Shown here piece by piece: positions 41,825 through 52,963 of a stretch of DNA of 64,000 nt. Numbering within the stretch: the stretch's first letter is position 1; the number at the start of each line of letters is the position of its first letter. Where the stretch lies: NCBI GenBank assembly GCA_019054805.1, contig JAHQIY010000001.1, positions 1,426,001 through 1,490,000 on the forward strand. The letters run 5' to 3'. A model generated the notes under the pieces. That model saw only the letters and a list, made by a program, of their open reading frames with translations. It did no database searches and had not been told where the DNA came from. Both the position numbers and the translations under genes were made by a program. Origin of the DNA: Brachionus manjavacas. Its lineage: Eukaryota; Rotifera; Eurotatoria; Ploima; Brachionidae.

Positions 41825-41894
41825 GCGTCAGCCGGGTATCGAACCCGGGTCTGCTGCTTGGGAAGAAGCAATGATACCGCTACACCACTGACGC
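41825..41894 (-). tRNA. tRNA-Gly (probably CCC)
   Basis: About 70 nt on the minus strand. The acceptor stem GCGTCAG/CTGACGC is perfect, the A box is TGGTGTAGCGG, and the T arm is CCGGGTTCGATACCCGG. The anticodon arm GCTTC-TTCCCAA-GCAGC gives anticodon CCC, with a T-C mismatch at pair 30:40. Other registers pair better but give a loop of 6 or 8 nt. Gly identity is firm; the exact anticodon is less so. Confidence 0.9.
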
Positions 41895-42094
41895 TATTTC
41901 AGGTAAAACAGCTAAAATAAAAGTTCCGCATTAAATTTAAATAAATTAAAAATTATCATTAATTATTTAAATGGGCTAGAATAAATTTCAGTATTTAGTT
42001 TATATCGATTCAGTAAAAAATAGCCATAATACTTTTTTGATGGATTTAGAACACAGTTTAAATCGGGCTCTTTTTTATTTAATTTTAAACATAT

Positions 42095-42380
42095 TTTATA
42101 TTTTAACTCAATTAAAAAACCTAGAAGGAATGATTGAGCCCATTTAACCAAAAAAAAGAAAACATTTAAGATATTTCAAAAATTTAATAAAAATTAAATT
42201 AATGTTATTAAGACTAATTCTTCGTTTAAAAAAGAAAATCTATTGATATACTATGAATAAAAATTATCATGCATTTTCATTAAAATCATGGTACCTTCCT
42301 TTAAAAGGAACAAGATACTCATTCAAATTTTTAAGATCATATTTAGTTTTTTTTTTTGAACAATTTCTGATTAAAAATTA
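42095..42380 (-). mobile_element. LINE 3' remnant, same family as 39993-40830
   Basis: TTAACTCAATTAAAAAACCTAG through GATTGAGCCCATTTAA and on to GGAACAAGATACTCATTCAAA parallels 40003-40320. No frame survives. Confidence 0.7.
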
Positions 42381-42795
42381 TTGACACACTATTAATGGTA
42401 TTTATTCTTTTTGAATCTTTTATTTAAAAATATGACTTAATACAACTTTAGAAGAAATCAAGAAATTTAAATTATAAAATCATTAGTTGACCAGTTATTC
42501 AATGAAATGATGGACTTGGAAGAATTTTTTGTTGATCAAATATTCAGATGATAAAAATATGAGTCCAAAATTATTTAAAATAATTTAAAGACAACATATT
42601 CAAGTTAAGTATTTAAATTAAAAAAAATGTAAAATTTTAACCTGCTTACAAAGAAAAAATTATTTTTTGATCGCCAAAAATACTTAAACATAATACCTAT
42701 GGAGACATTTTTTTTGAACAAACAATCACTTTATAAGTTTTATTAAATTTAAGATAACAAATAAAAAAATATTATCTATTCAAAAATTATTTAAT
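42381..42795. other. Intergenic, no gene seen
   Basis: A+T-rich, between the LINE remnant and the Tc1 element. Confidence 0.4.
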
Positions 42796-44283
42796 ACAGT
42801 ATGTCTAGAAAGTTTAGAACATTACTAAAAAATTTTAAGGAGTAAAAATCTAAAATTATAATATACTTACATATAATGTTAACTATACCATCTTAAAGAT
42901 AATTTTATTAGCTTTCTTTAGATATATAGATTGTTCAAAAAAAAATTTCTGAACACTCCAGAGCCCATCTAAAAAAAACAGATAAAATTAAAAAAAAAAA
43001 AAAAGTCTACAAAGTTTAGAACAATTATTTTATCCGAAAATTTTACCACACCTTGACAATCCCTGGCCATTTTTTTTTCACACAATGCTTGGAATGTCTT
43101 TTCATACTGTTTGCTTGCACTTTTTACGTTTGATTTATTATTTTTGGATTTTAAAATCGGTCATTTTATTGAGTTGTACCATTTTGGCGTTTTTTCCATA
43201 AAAATGGGCAAAAAAAAGTATCTGAGGCTCAAAGGTGGCAAATAATTGGTCTATTGAAGGAAAAGACCAAATCTCAAAAAGAAATAGCTGATCTAGTAGG
43301 AGTTTCGAGAAAATGCGTGATTACAAAAAAGCGCAATTATGAGAGGACATCCGTGGTCAAAAAATTACCAAGGTCTGGTGGACCCCGAACGCTTACCAGT
43401 CGAGATGAGTTGTACATTTTTAGAAAGGTCAGAATCAATCCTACAACAAGCTATAGACAGCTAGCCTCTTATTTTAGTTCTAAATTTCCAAATGTTACTG
43501 TTAGTAAAGACACTGTAAGAAAAGTTCTATTAAACAAAAAAATACAGTCGTATTCTGCAATAAAAAACCTCTTTTGACTGCATTTGATCGATCGAAAAGG
43601 CTCAAATGGTGCAAAGAACAACAAAGTTGGACTGTTAATGACTGGTCAAAAGTTGTTTTTAGTGACGAGTCTAATTTCGAAGTATTAAACAGAAAATCTA
43701 GAGTGTTTGTAAAACGTTTTGCAAACGAAAAGTATCACCCCAAGTTTTGTTTACCAAAGTTACAAAATGCTGGAGGTTCGGTTGGTATTTGGGGATGTAT
43801 TAATTATAAAGGTACTGGATGCTGCTCCATTTATACAGGCAGAATTAATCAATTTGTGTACATGAACACTCTGGAAAATAACTTTTTACCATCAGCCGAG
43901 ATATTTTTTGATCAGAGTCAAAACTGGATTTTTCAGCAGGATGGCGCTAGTGCACATACTGCTGATTTCGTTCGAGATTGGTTTCAGGGAAAACAAATAA
44001 CGGTTCTCCCCTGGTGTCCAAGATCACCTGATCTCAATCCAATAGAGAATTTATGGTCATATATTCACCTCAAAATGGTCAATACAAAAATTACGTCAGG
44101 AGAGCGTTTAAAAAGCTCTACTGACTTTAAAAAGCGTTCTTTTTGATGAATGGTTGAAAGTTCCTAGTGAAGTTGCAAAAAACATGATTGAATCTATGCC
44201 GAAACGTGTCGCTGAGTGCATTAAAGCTAAAGGTGGGCATTTTAAATGTTAAAAAATAAATGTTCTAAATTTTGTAGACATTA
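42796..44283 (+). mobile_element. Tc1/mariner element (DD34E), inactivated
   Basis: A terminal motif beginning CAGTATGTCTAGAAAGTTTA at 42798 after a TA, and a second copy GTCTACAAAGTTTAGAACA at 43005, form direct repeats about 205 bp apart at the left end. The inverted counterpart TGTTCTAAATTTTGTAGAC lies at about 44260-44278. This recalls the IR/DR ends of some Tc1 elements, although the matching outer right repeat was not found. The transposase lies between the ends. Confidence 0.85.
43204..44251 (+). pseudogene. Tc1 transposase with about three frameshifts
   Basis: An N-terminal helix-turn-helix (SQKEIADLVGVSRKCVI) is followed by a basic hinge (RSGGPRTLTSRDE) and the DDE core: VVFSDESNF (first D), QQDGASAHTA (second D), SPDLNPIENLW (E). 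There are 34 residues between the second D and E. The C terminus is PKRVAECIKAKGGHFKC. Single-base shifts lie near 43215 (poly-A after the ATG), near 43570 and near 44110, so no full protein is made. All catalytic residues remain. Confidence 0.92.
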
Positions 44284-45264
44284 TTTTTTTTAATTTTCAC
44301 TCCTTTTTTTTTGCTGTTTTTTTACTTCGATTTTTTTTTCTATCCTAGTTTTTGTACTTTTCCGATAAAAATTTTTTTTAAATAAATTTCAAAAAAAAAT
44401 GTTCTTATGATTATTCTTGAAATTTTCTACGAAAGTTAATTAAATTTTTCTACAAAATCTGTAAAAATTATGTTGATATAATTGAAAGGTGAACATATAA
44501 TTATGATTAAAAAGCTACTTATCTTTAGTAAAAATGATTTCCTTTATTAATTTAAAAAAAACATAAACAAAAATTCAAATGAAATAAAATTTTTCGATTA
44601 TGATTATTAAATTTGATTATAAACTTTAATTTGCTAAATTTAATTTTCAATTTAATTATGGGCAATTCGATTTATTCTCTTACTTTAAAAAGTAATTAAT
44701 CTGACAGATATAAAATATATTTGCTTGTCCAAAAAGCTGTACTTTATTGATGTTTATTAATTTTTTTAATTGAGAAAAATTTGCAAATATTTTAATATTA
44801 TAATGATAAAATTGTTTTCTCCTCCATACAATTGAAAAATTTACAATGAATAGAGGTGAAAAACATGATCCGATTTTCGAAAATTTATAAGCATAAATGA
44901 ACTAAAATCTAGAAAAAATTGAAAAATGCGACAATGACCCATGAATCAACTTTTTATTGATTTCACCAAGTTTATTCCAATTCAGTTTTTTAGTTTTTAT
45001 CTTACCATACCCAATTAAGAATATCAAAATTCTGTATTTTCAAAATTGTGCTCCGTATGTGGATGATTAATCGTCATCTGTAATCCATAACATTATTTTA
45101 TTATTAATACAAGTATTGTTAATCGAATAAAAAAATTTCAATAATTTTTATTAATTATGAAAATATAATTTTTGAAATTAAAAAAAGAGAAGTAAAATTT
45201 CACAACAAGTTGAAATTTTTGTGAGTATTTATATAAACTTTTTTCATATATTTAAATTTAAAAA
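44284..45264. other. Intergenic, upstream of Argonaute
   Basis: A+T-rich; presumably contains the Argonaute promoter. No other gene seen. Confidence 0.45.
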
Positions 45265-48200
45265 ATGAATCAAAATAATGGATCGAAAGGAAGGGGTCGT
45301 GGTTTGGGCCGTGGACGCCGAAATCACCCTCAAAAACCAAATGAAGAAAAAACAGTCCAAAAACCAAATGAAGGAAATATCATTCAGCCCCCCAAAAATA
45401 ATGAGGAGGAAACAGTTAAGCCAATTCAACAATCTGAGTTCAAGAAAACAGATGTCATAGAAGATAAGACAAATATTGAAATAAACTTCACTGCCAAACC
45501 GAAAGACAACTTTTCACTAGGCAAAAATTTTAAAATTTTGGTCAATCATTTTAAATTACATTTGGAAAAAAAATCAAAAATTTTCCAATATGATGTGACA
45601 ATAAAAAATGAAAAAGAAGAGGATGTACTTTCGAATAAGATCGGAAAATTAATGTTGAAAGAATTTATAAAACAAAATCCTTCGTACGAAAATAAAATTC
45701 TTTATGATCTAAAAAAAATTTTGTACTGCACAGAAAAAATAAATGTCACAGAGGTCTGTTTTATTTTTACAAAAACGAATTTTAAAGTTGAATCTTTAAA
45801 TTTTAGTTTCAATTTGAAAATGAGTTTCAATCTGCACGTAAAATTTTCAAAGCATTTTTACAAGAAGCAAACAGACCATCAGAGTTTGAAATGAAAAATC
45901 TGGAAAATTCAAATGAAGAATTGAACAATGTTTTACAAATGATTTTTACTCAAAATATGAAGAATAGCGATGAATACTTTAATTTTGGAAAAAATTTTTA
46001 TCGCAAAAATGAAGCCCGTAGAGAAATAGGCAATGGTCTGGATCAAATAGATGGTGTATCGATTTCGATTAGACCCACAGAACAGGGAGCTGTTGTAAAT
46101 TTAAATAGTAAGTTTTTTATAAGAGTAATTTAAATACTTTAAATTTGAGGTTTTGAAATTGTTTTACTTAACATCCTGGTTGTTTTTTCATTGAATCAAA
46201 CAAATTATATGATTCTATTCCTTTCTATTTTTTTACATGATCCTAATTACAAAATAAAACGTTAAGATAGGACTAGATATTTAACAAAACAGAACTTGAA
46301 AATTGAAAAAAATAAATATTTTTTTTTTAAATTTAAAAATAATAAGATCTGTACAATTTTTTCAAATTTTTTAGAAACCTCGGCTGCCATAAATCAAGAA
46401 GGAAAAAATCTAATAGAAATTTTGTGCAATTTTTTACGATGTTCAGAACAAATTTTGGCTCAAAAATTAAATGAGAAATGGAAGATATTAGACTTTTTAA
46501 AAAGCTTAGATTTAGTAGATCACTTAAATAAATCTGTTGTTGTAAAAGATATCTTTGACAAAAATGCTCAGGAGCATAAATTCAGACAAAAAAATGATCC
46601 AAATGAAATAAGTGTCGAAAAATATTTTGATCAGAAGTATAAAAAGTTAAAATATCCTAAGCTTCCTCTATTGTCTATTGGAAGCCAGAATTATATACCA
46701 ATTGAAGTATGTAGTTTAGCTTTTGGTCGAAGATCAAACTTAAACCCAGAAGAACAATCAAAAATGGTGAGTAAATATTTTTTTTAAAATCATTATGTTA
46801 AGAAAAGTAAAGATAATTGATTTCATTCAATTATTTAAAATTTTATTTTCAAAAGGTATCTTACTTTTAAATGAAATTTTTCTTAATTTAGTTTTAGTTT
46901 TGTTTTGATTTGAAAATTTAAAAAAAATTTGTCTCATTCAATTTTATTTATTTTTTAAATTCTATTGATTAAATAAAAAATGGCATCAATTTTTAAAATA
47001 AATGCTTTAAAGATAAATTTAGATTATCAAAATTAATGTGTGATATGACACGCAGTCATAGAACATTCTAAAGTTTTTTAATTAATTAAACATGTCTCCA
47101 TGGAACATTCTATAATGTTTTTAATTTTTTAAGTTATATAATATTTTATCTATTTTTTATTATCTTATATTAATTATGAATTTTTATAGTCTTTTACTTA
47201 ACTTCTAATGTTGAGTTTCATGAATACTAATTAATGCGAGTTCTTGTAAAAAATCGCTCCATTTTTTATGAGACATAAAAGAATAAAAATTATTGAAAAA
47301 TATACATTTCTAAATCTGTTTTGTCCTTGTTGTGTAAGCTGGCATAATCTTGGTCAATTCATTTAGACATGAAGAGTCTTGTATGAAAATATTTGTTTTA
47401 TAAGAAATATCTTTAATCAATATTTTATCTTTTAATACAAAATTTAAAAAAAAAAAATTTAATTCAAAGATAATTACAAATAATTTGATATTTAGATTCG
47501 AAATGCAAATATTAAATGTCCTGAAAGAAAAGAAAGGATTTTGGAAATTGTCAATAATTTAAATTTAAATGAGAATGATCCATATTTAAAAGAGTATGGA
47601 ATTAAAATGGACACTAAAATGACAGAATTGACCGCGAAAAAAATCCAAGGAGCTACTTTGGAGTATGGACGAAATTCTAAAGTTGAAGTAATTTGTGGTA
47701 GATGGGATAATATCGGAAAAATTTTCTATGATCCTAAAACTATATCAAGATGGATATTGATTAATTGCAGTTATTTAAATGATGCAGATGAGAAAATATT
47801 TGTTCAAAAGTTTATTGAAAATGCTAAAAAAATGCGCTTAGAAATTAATTATCCTGTTGATTCAATACGAACCAGAATGGTGACAAAAGAATTTCTTATT
47901 GAAAATATAAAAAAAACAAATGCAGAATTTTTACTGATTATAAATAAATTTAAAAATTCTGAAATTTACAACAATGTAAAACAAATTGGTGACATTGAAT
48001 GTGGTATAGTAACCCAATGCATTGATGAATCAATTTTGCTTAAATGGGACAAAGTCAAAAGACAAAATTTCTTCAATCAAAATATCGACCAACTTTGCTC
48101 TAACATATGTCTTAAAGTCAACTGTAAGCTGGGTGGAACCAATTTTAAAATTTCCAATCAAGATCCAAAGTAAAAAAATAAATAATTTTTTTGTATTTAT

Positions 48201-49451
48201 TTATTTTATTTTTTAGCTATTCTAAATATCTTAAAGAAATTTTTGAGTCTGACAGCATGATTTTTGGAATTGATGTAAATCATCCAAAACCTGTCAAACA
48301 GCAACTGGAAAAGAAAAACGAAAATTCTAAGCCTGAGGTAAAGATGGAGAGCTCATCGAAAAAAGAAGAAGACAAAGAATTTGAATCTATTGCTGCTGTG
48401 GTTGGTAGTGTAGATAAAAACTTCTGCATTTATCCAGCTTCAGTTTTGCGTCAAAAGAAAAAGGGAAAACGCGGCTTAGAAACAGTGTATCATTTAAACA
48501 AACCAGTTTACCATCTTTTGGACGAATACAAAAAAAGAAATAAAAAATTGCCTAAAAAGTTGATATTTTTCCGAGACGGCATTTCCGATGGTCAATTTAA
48601 AGCGGTGAGTCAACATGAATTGAATGAAATTCGTAAAGCTTGCACGGCAATTCAAACAAATTATTATCCAACCATTAGTTACATTGTTGTTCAGAAAAGA
48701 CATCAGACAAGGTTTTTTCCACAAAAACCAGAAGATCAAGCTAATAGAAAAAATGAAAATGTCCCACCAGGTACCATAGTTGATACAGTTATTGTAACAC
48801 CAGACAAATTTGATTATTTCATTTGCTCACATCTAGGAATTCAAGTGAGTTATTTTGTTCAATATTTCACAAAAAAATATGAGAATTAAGAATTTTTTTT
48901 TTCATTAAAAAAAAATTACATTTAAATTTTTATTATTTCTAATATTAGAGCACGAATAAATAAAACTGATTCAATTTAATAGACAAAAATAAACTAGAAG
49001 TTATCAAAATTTAAAGCAAAAATAAATCAATTTATCAGAATAAAAATAGTTTAACATTTTTAGTGTTTATTTTTGTTGCAAAATAAATTGAATTTAATAA
49101 GATGATAATTTTTATATATTTTTCTTCCAGGGTACTAGCAAGCCATGTCACTACTATTTGCTTTTTGATCAGAATAACTTTGATTCGGACAAGATAATTA
49201 TTTTATCTTTTTATTTGTGTCACATATATGCTCGAAGTACAACAAGTGTGTCCTATCCAGCACCCACTTATTATGCTGATTTATGTGCAGAACGCGGACG
49301 TAAATACAATCCCAAAGATACATATGACCAAGTGACTAGTTCCGATAATGAAACCGATCGCTATGATCCAAATATTCGTAGAGAAATTACAATTGAGAGT
49401 GCTTTGTTTAAAATACATGATAATTTAAGAGATAAAATGTTTTATATTTAG
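45265..49451 (+). CDS. Argonaute family protein, five exons
   Basis: Exons by splice signals and homology: 45265-46107, 46375-46766, 47496-48169, 48217-48844 and 49131-49451, with GT-AG introns of 267, 729, 47 and 286 bp. Order: an RG-rich N terminus (GRGRGLGRGRR), N domain (FKILVNHFKL), linker (SISIRPTEQGAVVNLN), a reduced PAZ (NEISVEKYFDQKYKKLKYP), MID (ILINCS, GDIECGIVTQCID, LCSNICLKVNCKLGG), and PIWI (FGIDVNHP, IAAVVGSVD, IFFRDGISDGQF, YIVVQKRHQTRFF, TIVDTVIV, YYADLCAERGR). It belongs to the Ago rather than the Piwi clade by these motifs. Likely slicer residues are Asp in GIDVNHP, Asp in RDG and Asp in YYAD, but the glutamate-finger position appears to be His (PVYHLLDEY). About 30 extra charged residues separate VNHP from IAAVVGS. 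An apparent one-base frameshift in exon 1 near 45820-45890 means it is either damaged or carries a sequence error. Confidence 0.9.
48170..48216 (+). other. 47-bp intron in Argonaute
   Basis: GTAAAAAAATAAATAA at the donor and TTTATTTTTTAG at the acceptor; splicing joins QDP to NYSKYLKEIF in frame. It shows how short introns are in this genome. Confidence 0.85.
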
Positions 49452-51559
49452 ATACTTTAAAGATTTATTAATTAAACTAAAAAACAATATAATATTTATT
49501 GAATAAAAGTTTTAAAATAATTATATTCTTAAATATTTATATTAATTTTATTTTTTTTATTTTTATTTTCAAATTTTGTAGAATTTGAAGAACTTAACTT
49601 AACTTTTTCTTTTTTTCTTTTTTTTTATTTTGCCTATGAGGCTTAAATCAATAAATAATAATAATAATAATAATTAATTTTAACTTTAATTCTACTTTAT
49701 GTATGGTTCGTGTATAGGAAAATTACAGAACTGTCTGAATTTCCAAAATCTTACTTTAAAATATTTATCTGCATAGTTGAAAACTCAGAAAAAAACTATT
49801 TTCTAGGTGTGGTCAAAATTTTATTTTTGTTCATTCTCCTCAAAAATTAACAAAAGAAGTTGAGCTAAAATATCTCATCTTCTAATAGACAAAACTTAAT
49901 TAATATTTGCATATTCTGAAAGCGCATAGTCTCATCTACAAATGGTGTATTAATTTAATTTATTAATTTATCAATTGAGCAATATTTTGGCAAAAGAATG
50001 GAAAAAAAAATATTTTTACTATTTTTGCATCTATTCCATCGAAAACAATTTTTTTTTCAGAATCAGAAACTAAATAAAACCCAGAACAAAATGAATGAAA
50101 ATTTTTTTATTTTTTGAAAATTTACAATTGAGTAAAATGAGTTGGAAACTAATTTAGAAAAATCATAATTTTTATTATGTACAAAGTCAGAATTAAATAT
50201 CAAATAAAAAATTTAAAGGAAATAAAATTTAAATTATTTTACGTTAATTACATAATTTTTCATTAATCCTAAAATGTAATTTTGCGTACTTTTTTCCAAA
50301 AGAAATTCATTCAAAATTTATATTTACATCTTAATAGATCAAAAAACCTCTTTACTTTTTCTAAAGATAACTCTTGAACATGCAAGCGTATAATTCAAAA
50401 TTTAACTTAATATCAGAGTGGAAAATCCAAAATTAGGCTTTCATTAGGAGAAGCATTTATTTTCATCAGCACAATATATTTTTTCAGATTTTTTTTATTC
50501 AGTATAAATCAAAGAAACCATAAATGTGAGATATAAAAGGACAAAAAAAGAATTACATCTTTTTTTGGTCTTTCTCTTTTTTTTCTTGCTGGTTGGCAAA
50601 TTTTTATCGGTTTCAATTCTCCAAACTGTTGTCAACTCTTTTAAATAAGATACAGATGATGATCAAAATAATTTGAGTATGTTGTTACTGAAAAATTAGC
50701 TGACGAAAAAAATAAAGGCTTTTTTAAACACCAATTATTATTATTATTATTATTAATTTTTTTTAATTTTTTTAATTAAATAAAATCAGTAATTTCTTCC
50801 TGATGATATAAATGTCACATTCACAAAATTTTGCTTCAATATTTTTTATTAAATGTATTAGAAGAAACTAAAATAAAAATTTCCTGCTTGCTCTAAATTA
50901 TTATACAGTGATGTTATGGCACATGGCTTTTACTTGATTTTACATATAAAATGCTAAATTACTAGAATTTACTTGAAACGATATTTAAGGAACTTTTTTG
51001 TAATGATTAAAAAAACTACAGTTTTTACATTTTATAGATTTTGAAAGAAATGATAGTGAATAAAAGTTCAACCATTAAAAAATATTAAATTGCCTTTTTT
51101 GATTTAATAATTTTTTTTAAAATTAGGAATCGAAAAATTATCAAAAAAGTTTATTTTAGTTTTGACCAAAATTAAATGTAAAATTTATCTTACTAAAAAT
51201 CATGAAAAAAATATGCCATTCTTGGCCTTTTTTAGTATCAAATAAATTCTAGTTGACATGTGAATAATGTATCGTGACAATACTGGACCAGCCCTGCTGC
51301 TTTAACACATAAATCATTTTTTAGCTTAATAAACTAAAAAGAATATTAAACGAATAAAATTTCTTAATTAGAATTTTTAATTCTTTTTGGGTCAGAACAT
51401 CTTGAAATATTTATTAAACTTTAAAGATTGAATTCAAAATGCTTCAAGACTTAAAACTTGCAATAAGAATCAAAATTTTATTTTTACAATAATGAAATAA
51501 AAAGTTGATCAAACATCATATAATTTATAATAATTTAAATTAAAAAATTTAGATAAACA
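49452..51559. other. Long intergenic region with microsatellites
   Basis: 2.1 kb, A+T-rich. Contains (AAT)n at 49655-49675 and (ATT)n at 50733-50755. A polyadenylation-like AATAAA lies at 49501-49506 after Argonaute. No gene seen. Confidence 0.5.
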
Positions 51560-52963
51560 ATGGATGATCTTGTGATTACCTTGCCATGTGGCTTCACAAG
51601 TAAATATAAAGAAATTTTTGACAAAGAGGGAAAATTTCCATGTCCAGCATGTAAGAGTCATCAAATCGATTTCCAATGTTGTTTAAACATGACCAGAAAC
51701 AAATTGGTAATAAATCAGACCAGGCTTGATTTGAAGCGGAAAGACATGTCCGAAAGAGTTAAAAAACTAGAAGATATAAAAATTGATCCAAGTTTTTACA
51801 TTGACGAATATTATTCTGAATTAAGAAACCAAATTGATCTTCGTAGAGAAGAAATTAAATTGACCATAAACAAAAAAATTGATGACTACTATGAAAATTT
51901 GCTGGAAACGATCGACAAAGAAACAGAATCAAAATTAAATGAATTTAAGGAAAAGATCGAAAAAATGTCTCCATTCAAAATAGATGATTTTAAAATTCAA
52001 AATAATTTAAATTTCAATTCTCAACTTGATTCAATCAATGTAAAAATAAAAAATTTAGATAATCAAATTGATTTTATAGATGAAACAATAGCCATTTTGA
52101 CCGAAAATAGTTTAGTTCTTAATAAAAGCAAAGAGAATTGGGATATTGGGAAAATATTTGGAGAGCTTGACAGGCGGAAAGAAGTTAATTATTTTCCAAA
52201 AAATGGAATTTTAGTTGAAATAAAAAATCAAACTGAGGCAACTTTCCAGCTTTTAATTGATGATTTCTCAAAATTCAAACAAGGAAAAATAATAGAAATT
52301 CACTCCAAACCATTTAGAGTCCAAAATTTTCTATGGTTTATTCGTGCTAAGTCGATTCAACAAAATAATCGGCAAATGGCTTTGGAATTTTGTCTGAAAA
52401 GTTTGTCTGTGAATAAATCATCTGCAAATGTCAAAGCGGAATTCAGACTCCTACATTCATCAGATTATGACAAAAACTTGGTTTTTGAAATTGAACACTT
52501 CTCCAAGGTTAAAAAAAAACTTGCCTGTTATTCTCAATTGATTACTTTGGATGAAATAGATGATCCTGCAAAAGGTTTTTACAATATTCTGAAAGATTCT
52601 ATTACGCTTGAAGTTTGGGTAAAAAAATATCAAGAATCATCAATTGAAAGAAATTTTAACAGAAAAGTTAAATTTAAAGAGTATAGTGAAAAAAATGGTT
52701 TTATAAAAGAAGAGTCCGATTCATATGAAGATATTGATTCAAGTGAAGAAGGTTCAGATGAGGAAGATGATTCAGATGAGGAAGATGATTCAGATGAGGA
52801 AGATGATTCAGATGAGGAAGATGATTCAGATGAGGAAGATGATTCAGATGTGGAATATTCAGATGAGGAAGATTCAGATGAGGATGGAGATGATAATTCT
52901 AGTGAAGAAGATTCAGATTTATACGAGGACTTGGATTTTGACGAAGAAGAACTAGATGAATAA
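51560..52963 (+). CDS. Single-module zinc/coiled-coil MATH protein with acidic repeat tail (copy M)
   Basis: 467 residues, intact. Cys/His motif C10, C28, C31, H34, C41 (LPCGFTSKY, FPCPACKSH). The coil has LRNQIDLRREEIKLTINKK and ends KIFGELDRRKE near residue 200. The MATH domain covers about 225-356: EATFQLLIDDFSKFK, KPFRVQNFLWFIRA, NVKAEFRLLHSSD, DSITLEVWV. Unlike other copies it continues for about 110 residues into an acidic tail rich in DEEDDS repeats. A long Asp/Glu tail of this kind is common in histone- or nucleic-acid-competing nuclear proteins; its role here is unknown. Confidence 0.88.
   Translation: MDDLVITLPCGFTSKYKEIFDKEGKFPCPACKSHQIDFQCCLNMTRNKLVINQTRLDLKRKDMSERVKKLEDIKIDPSFYIDEYYSELRNQIDLRREEIKLTINKKIDDYYENLLETIDKETESKLNEFKEKIEKMSPFKIDDFKIQNNLNFNSQLDSINVKIKNLDNQIDFIDETIAILTENSLVLNKSKENWDIGKIFGELDRRKEVNYFPKNGILVEIKNQTEATFQLLIDDFSKFKQGKIIEIHSKPFRVQNFLWFIRAKSIQQNNRQMALEFCLKSLSVNKSSANVKAEFRLLHSSDYDKNLVFEIEHFSKVKKKLACYSQLITLDEIDDPAKGFYNILKDSITLEVWVKKYQESSIERNFNRKVKFKEYSEKNGFIKEESDSYEDIDSSEEGSDEEDDSDEEDDSDEEDDSDEEDDSDEEDDSDVEYSDEEDSDEDGDDNSSEEDSDLYEDLDFDEEELDE
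52757..52846 (+). repeat. Five 18-bp in-frame tandem repeats encoding DEEDDS
   Basis: GATGAGGAAGATGATTCA occurs five times without change, followed by degenerate units to about 52890. The perfect array suggests recent slippage and likely length variation. Confidence 0.95.

Noticed and set aside
45265-49451. Assigning the Argonaute to the Piwi clade
   Set aside because: Motifs such as YIVVQKRH, SVSYPAPTYYA and LCSNICLKVNCKLGG follow the Ago clade.
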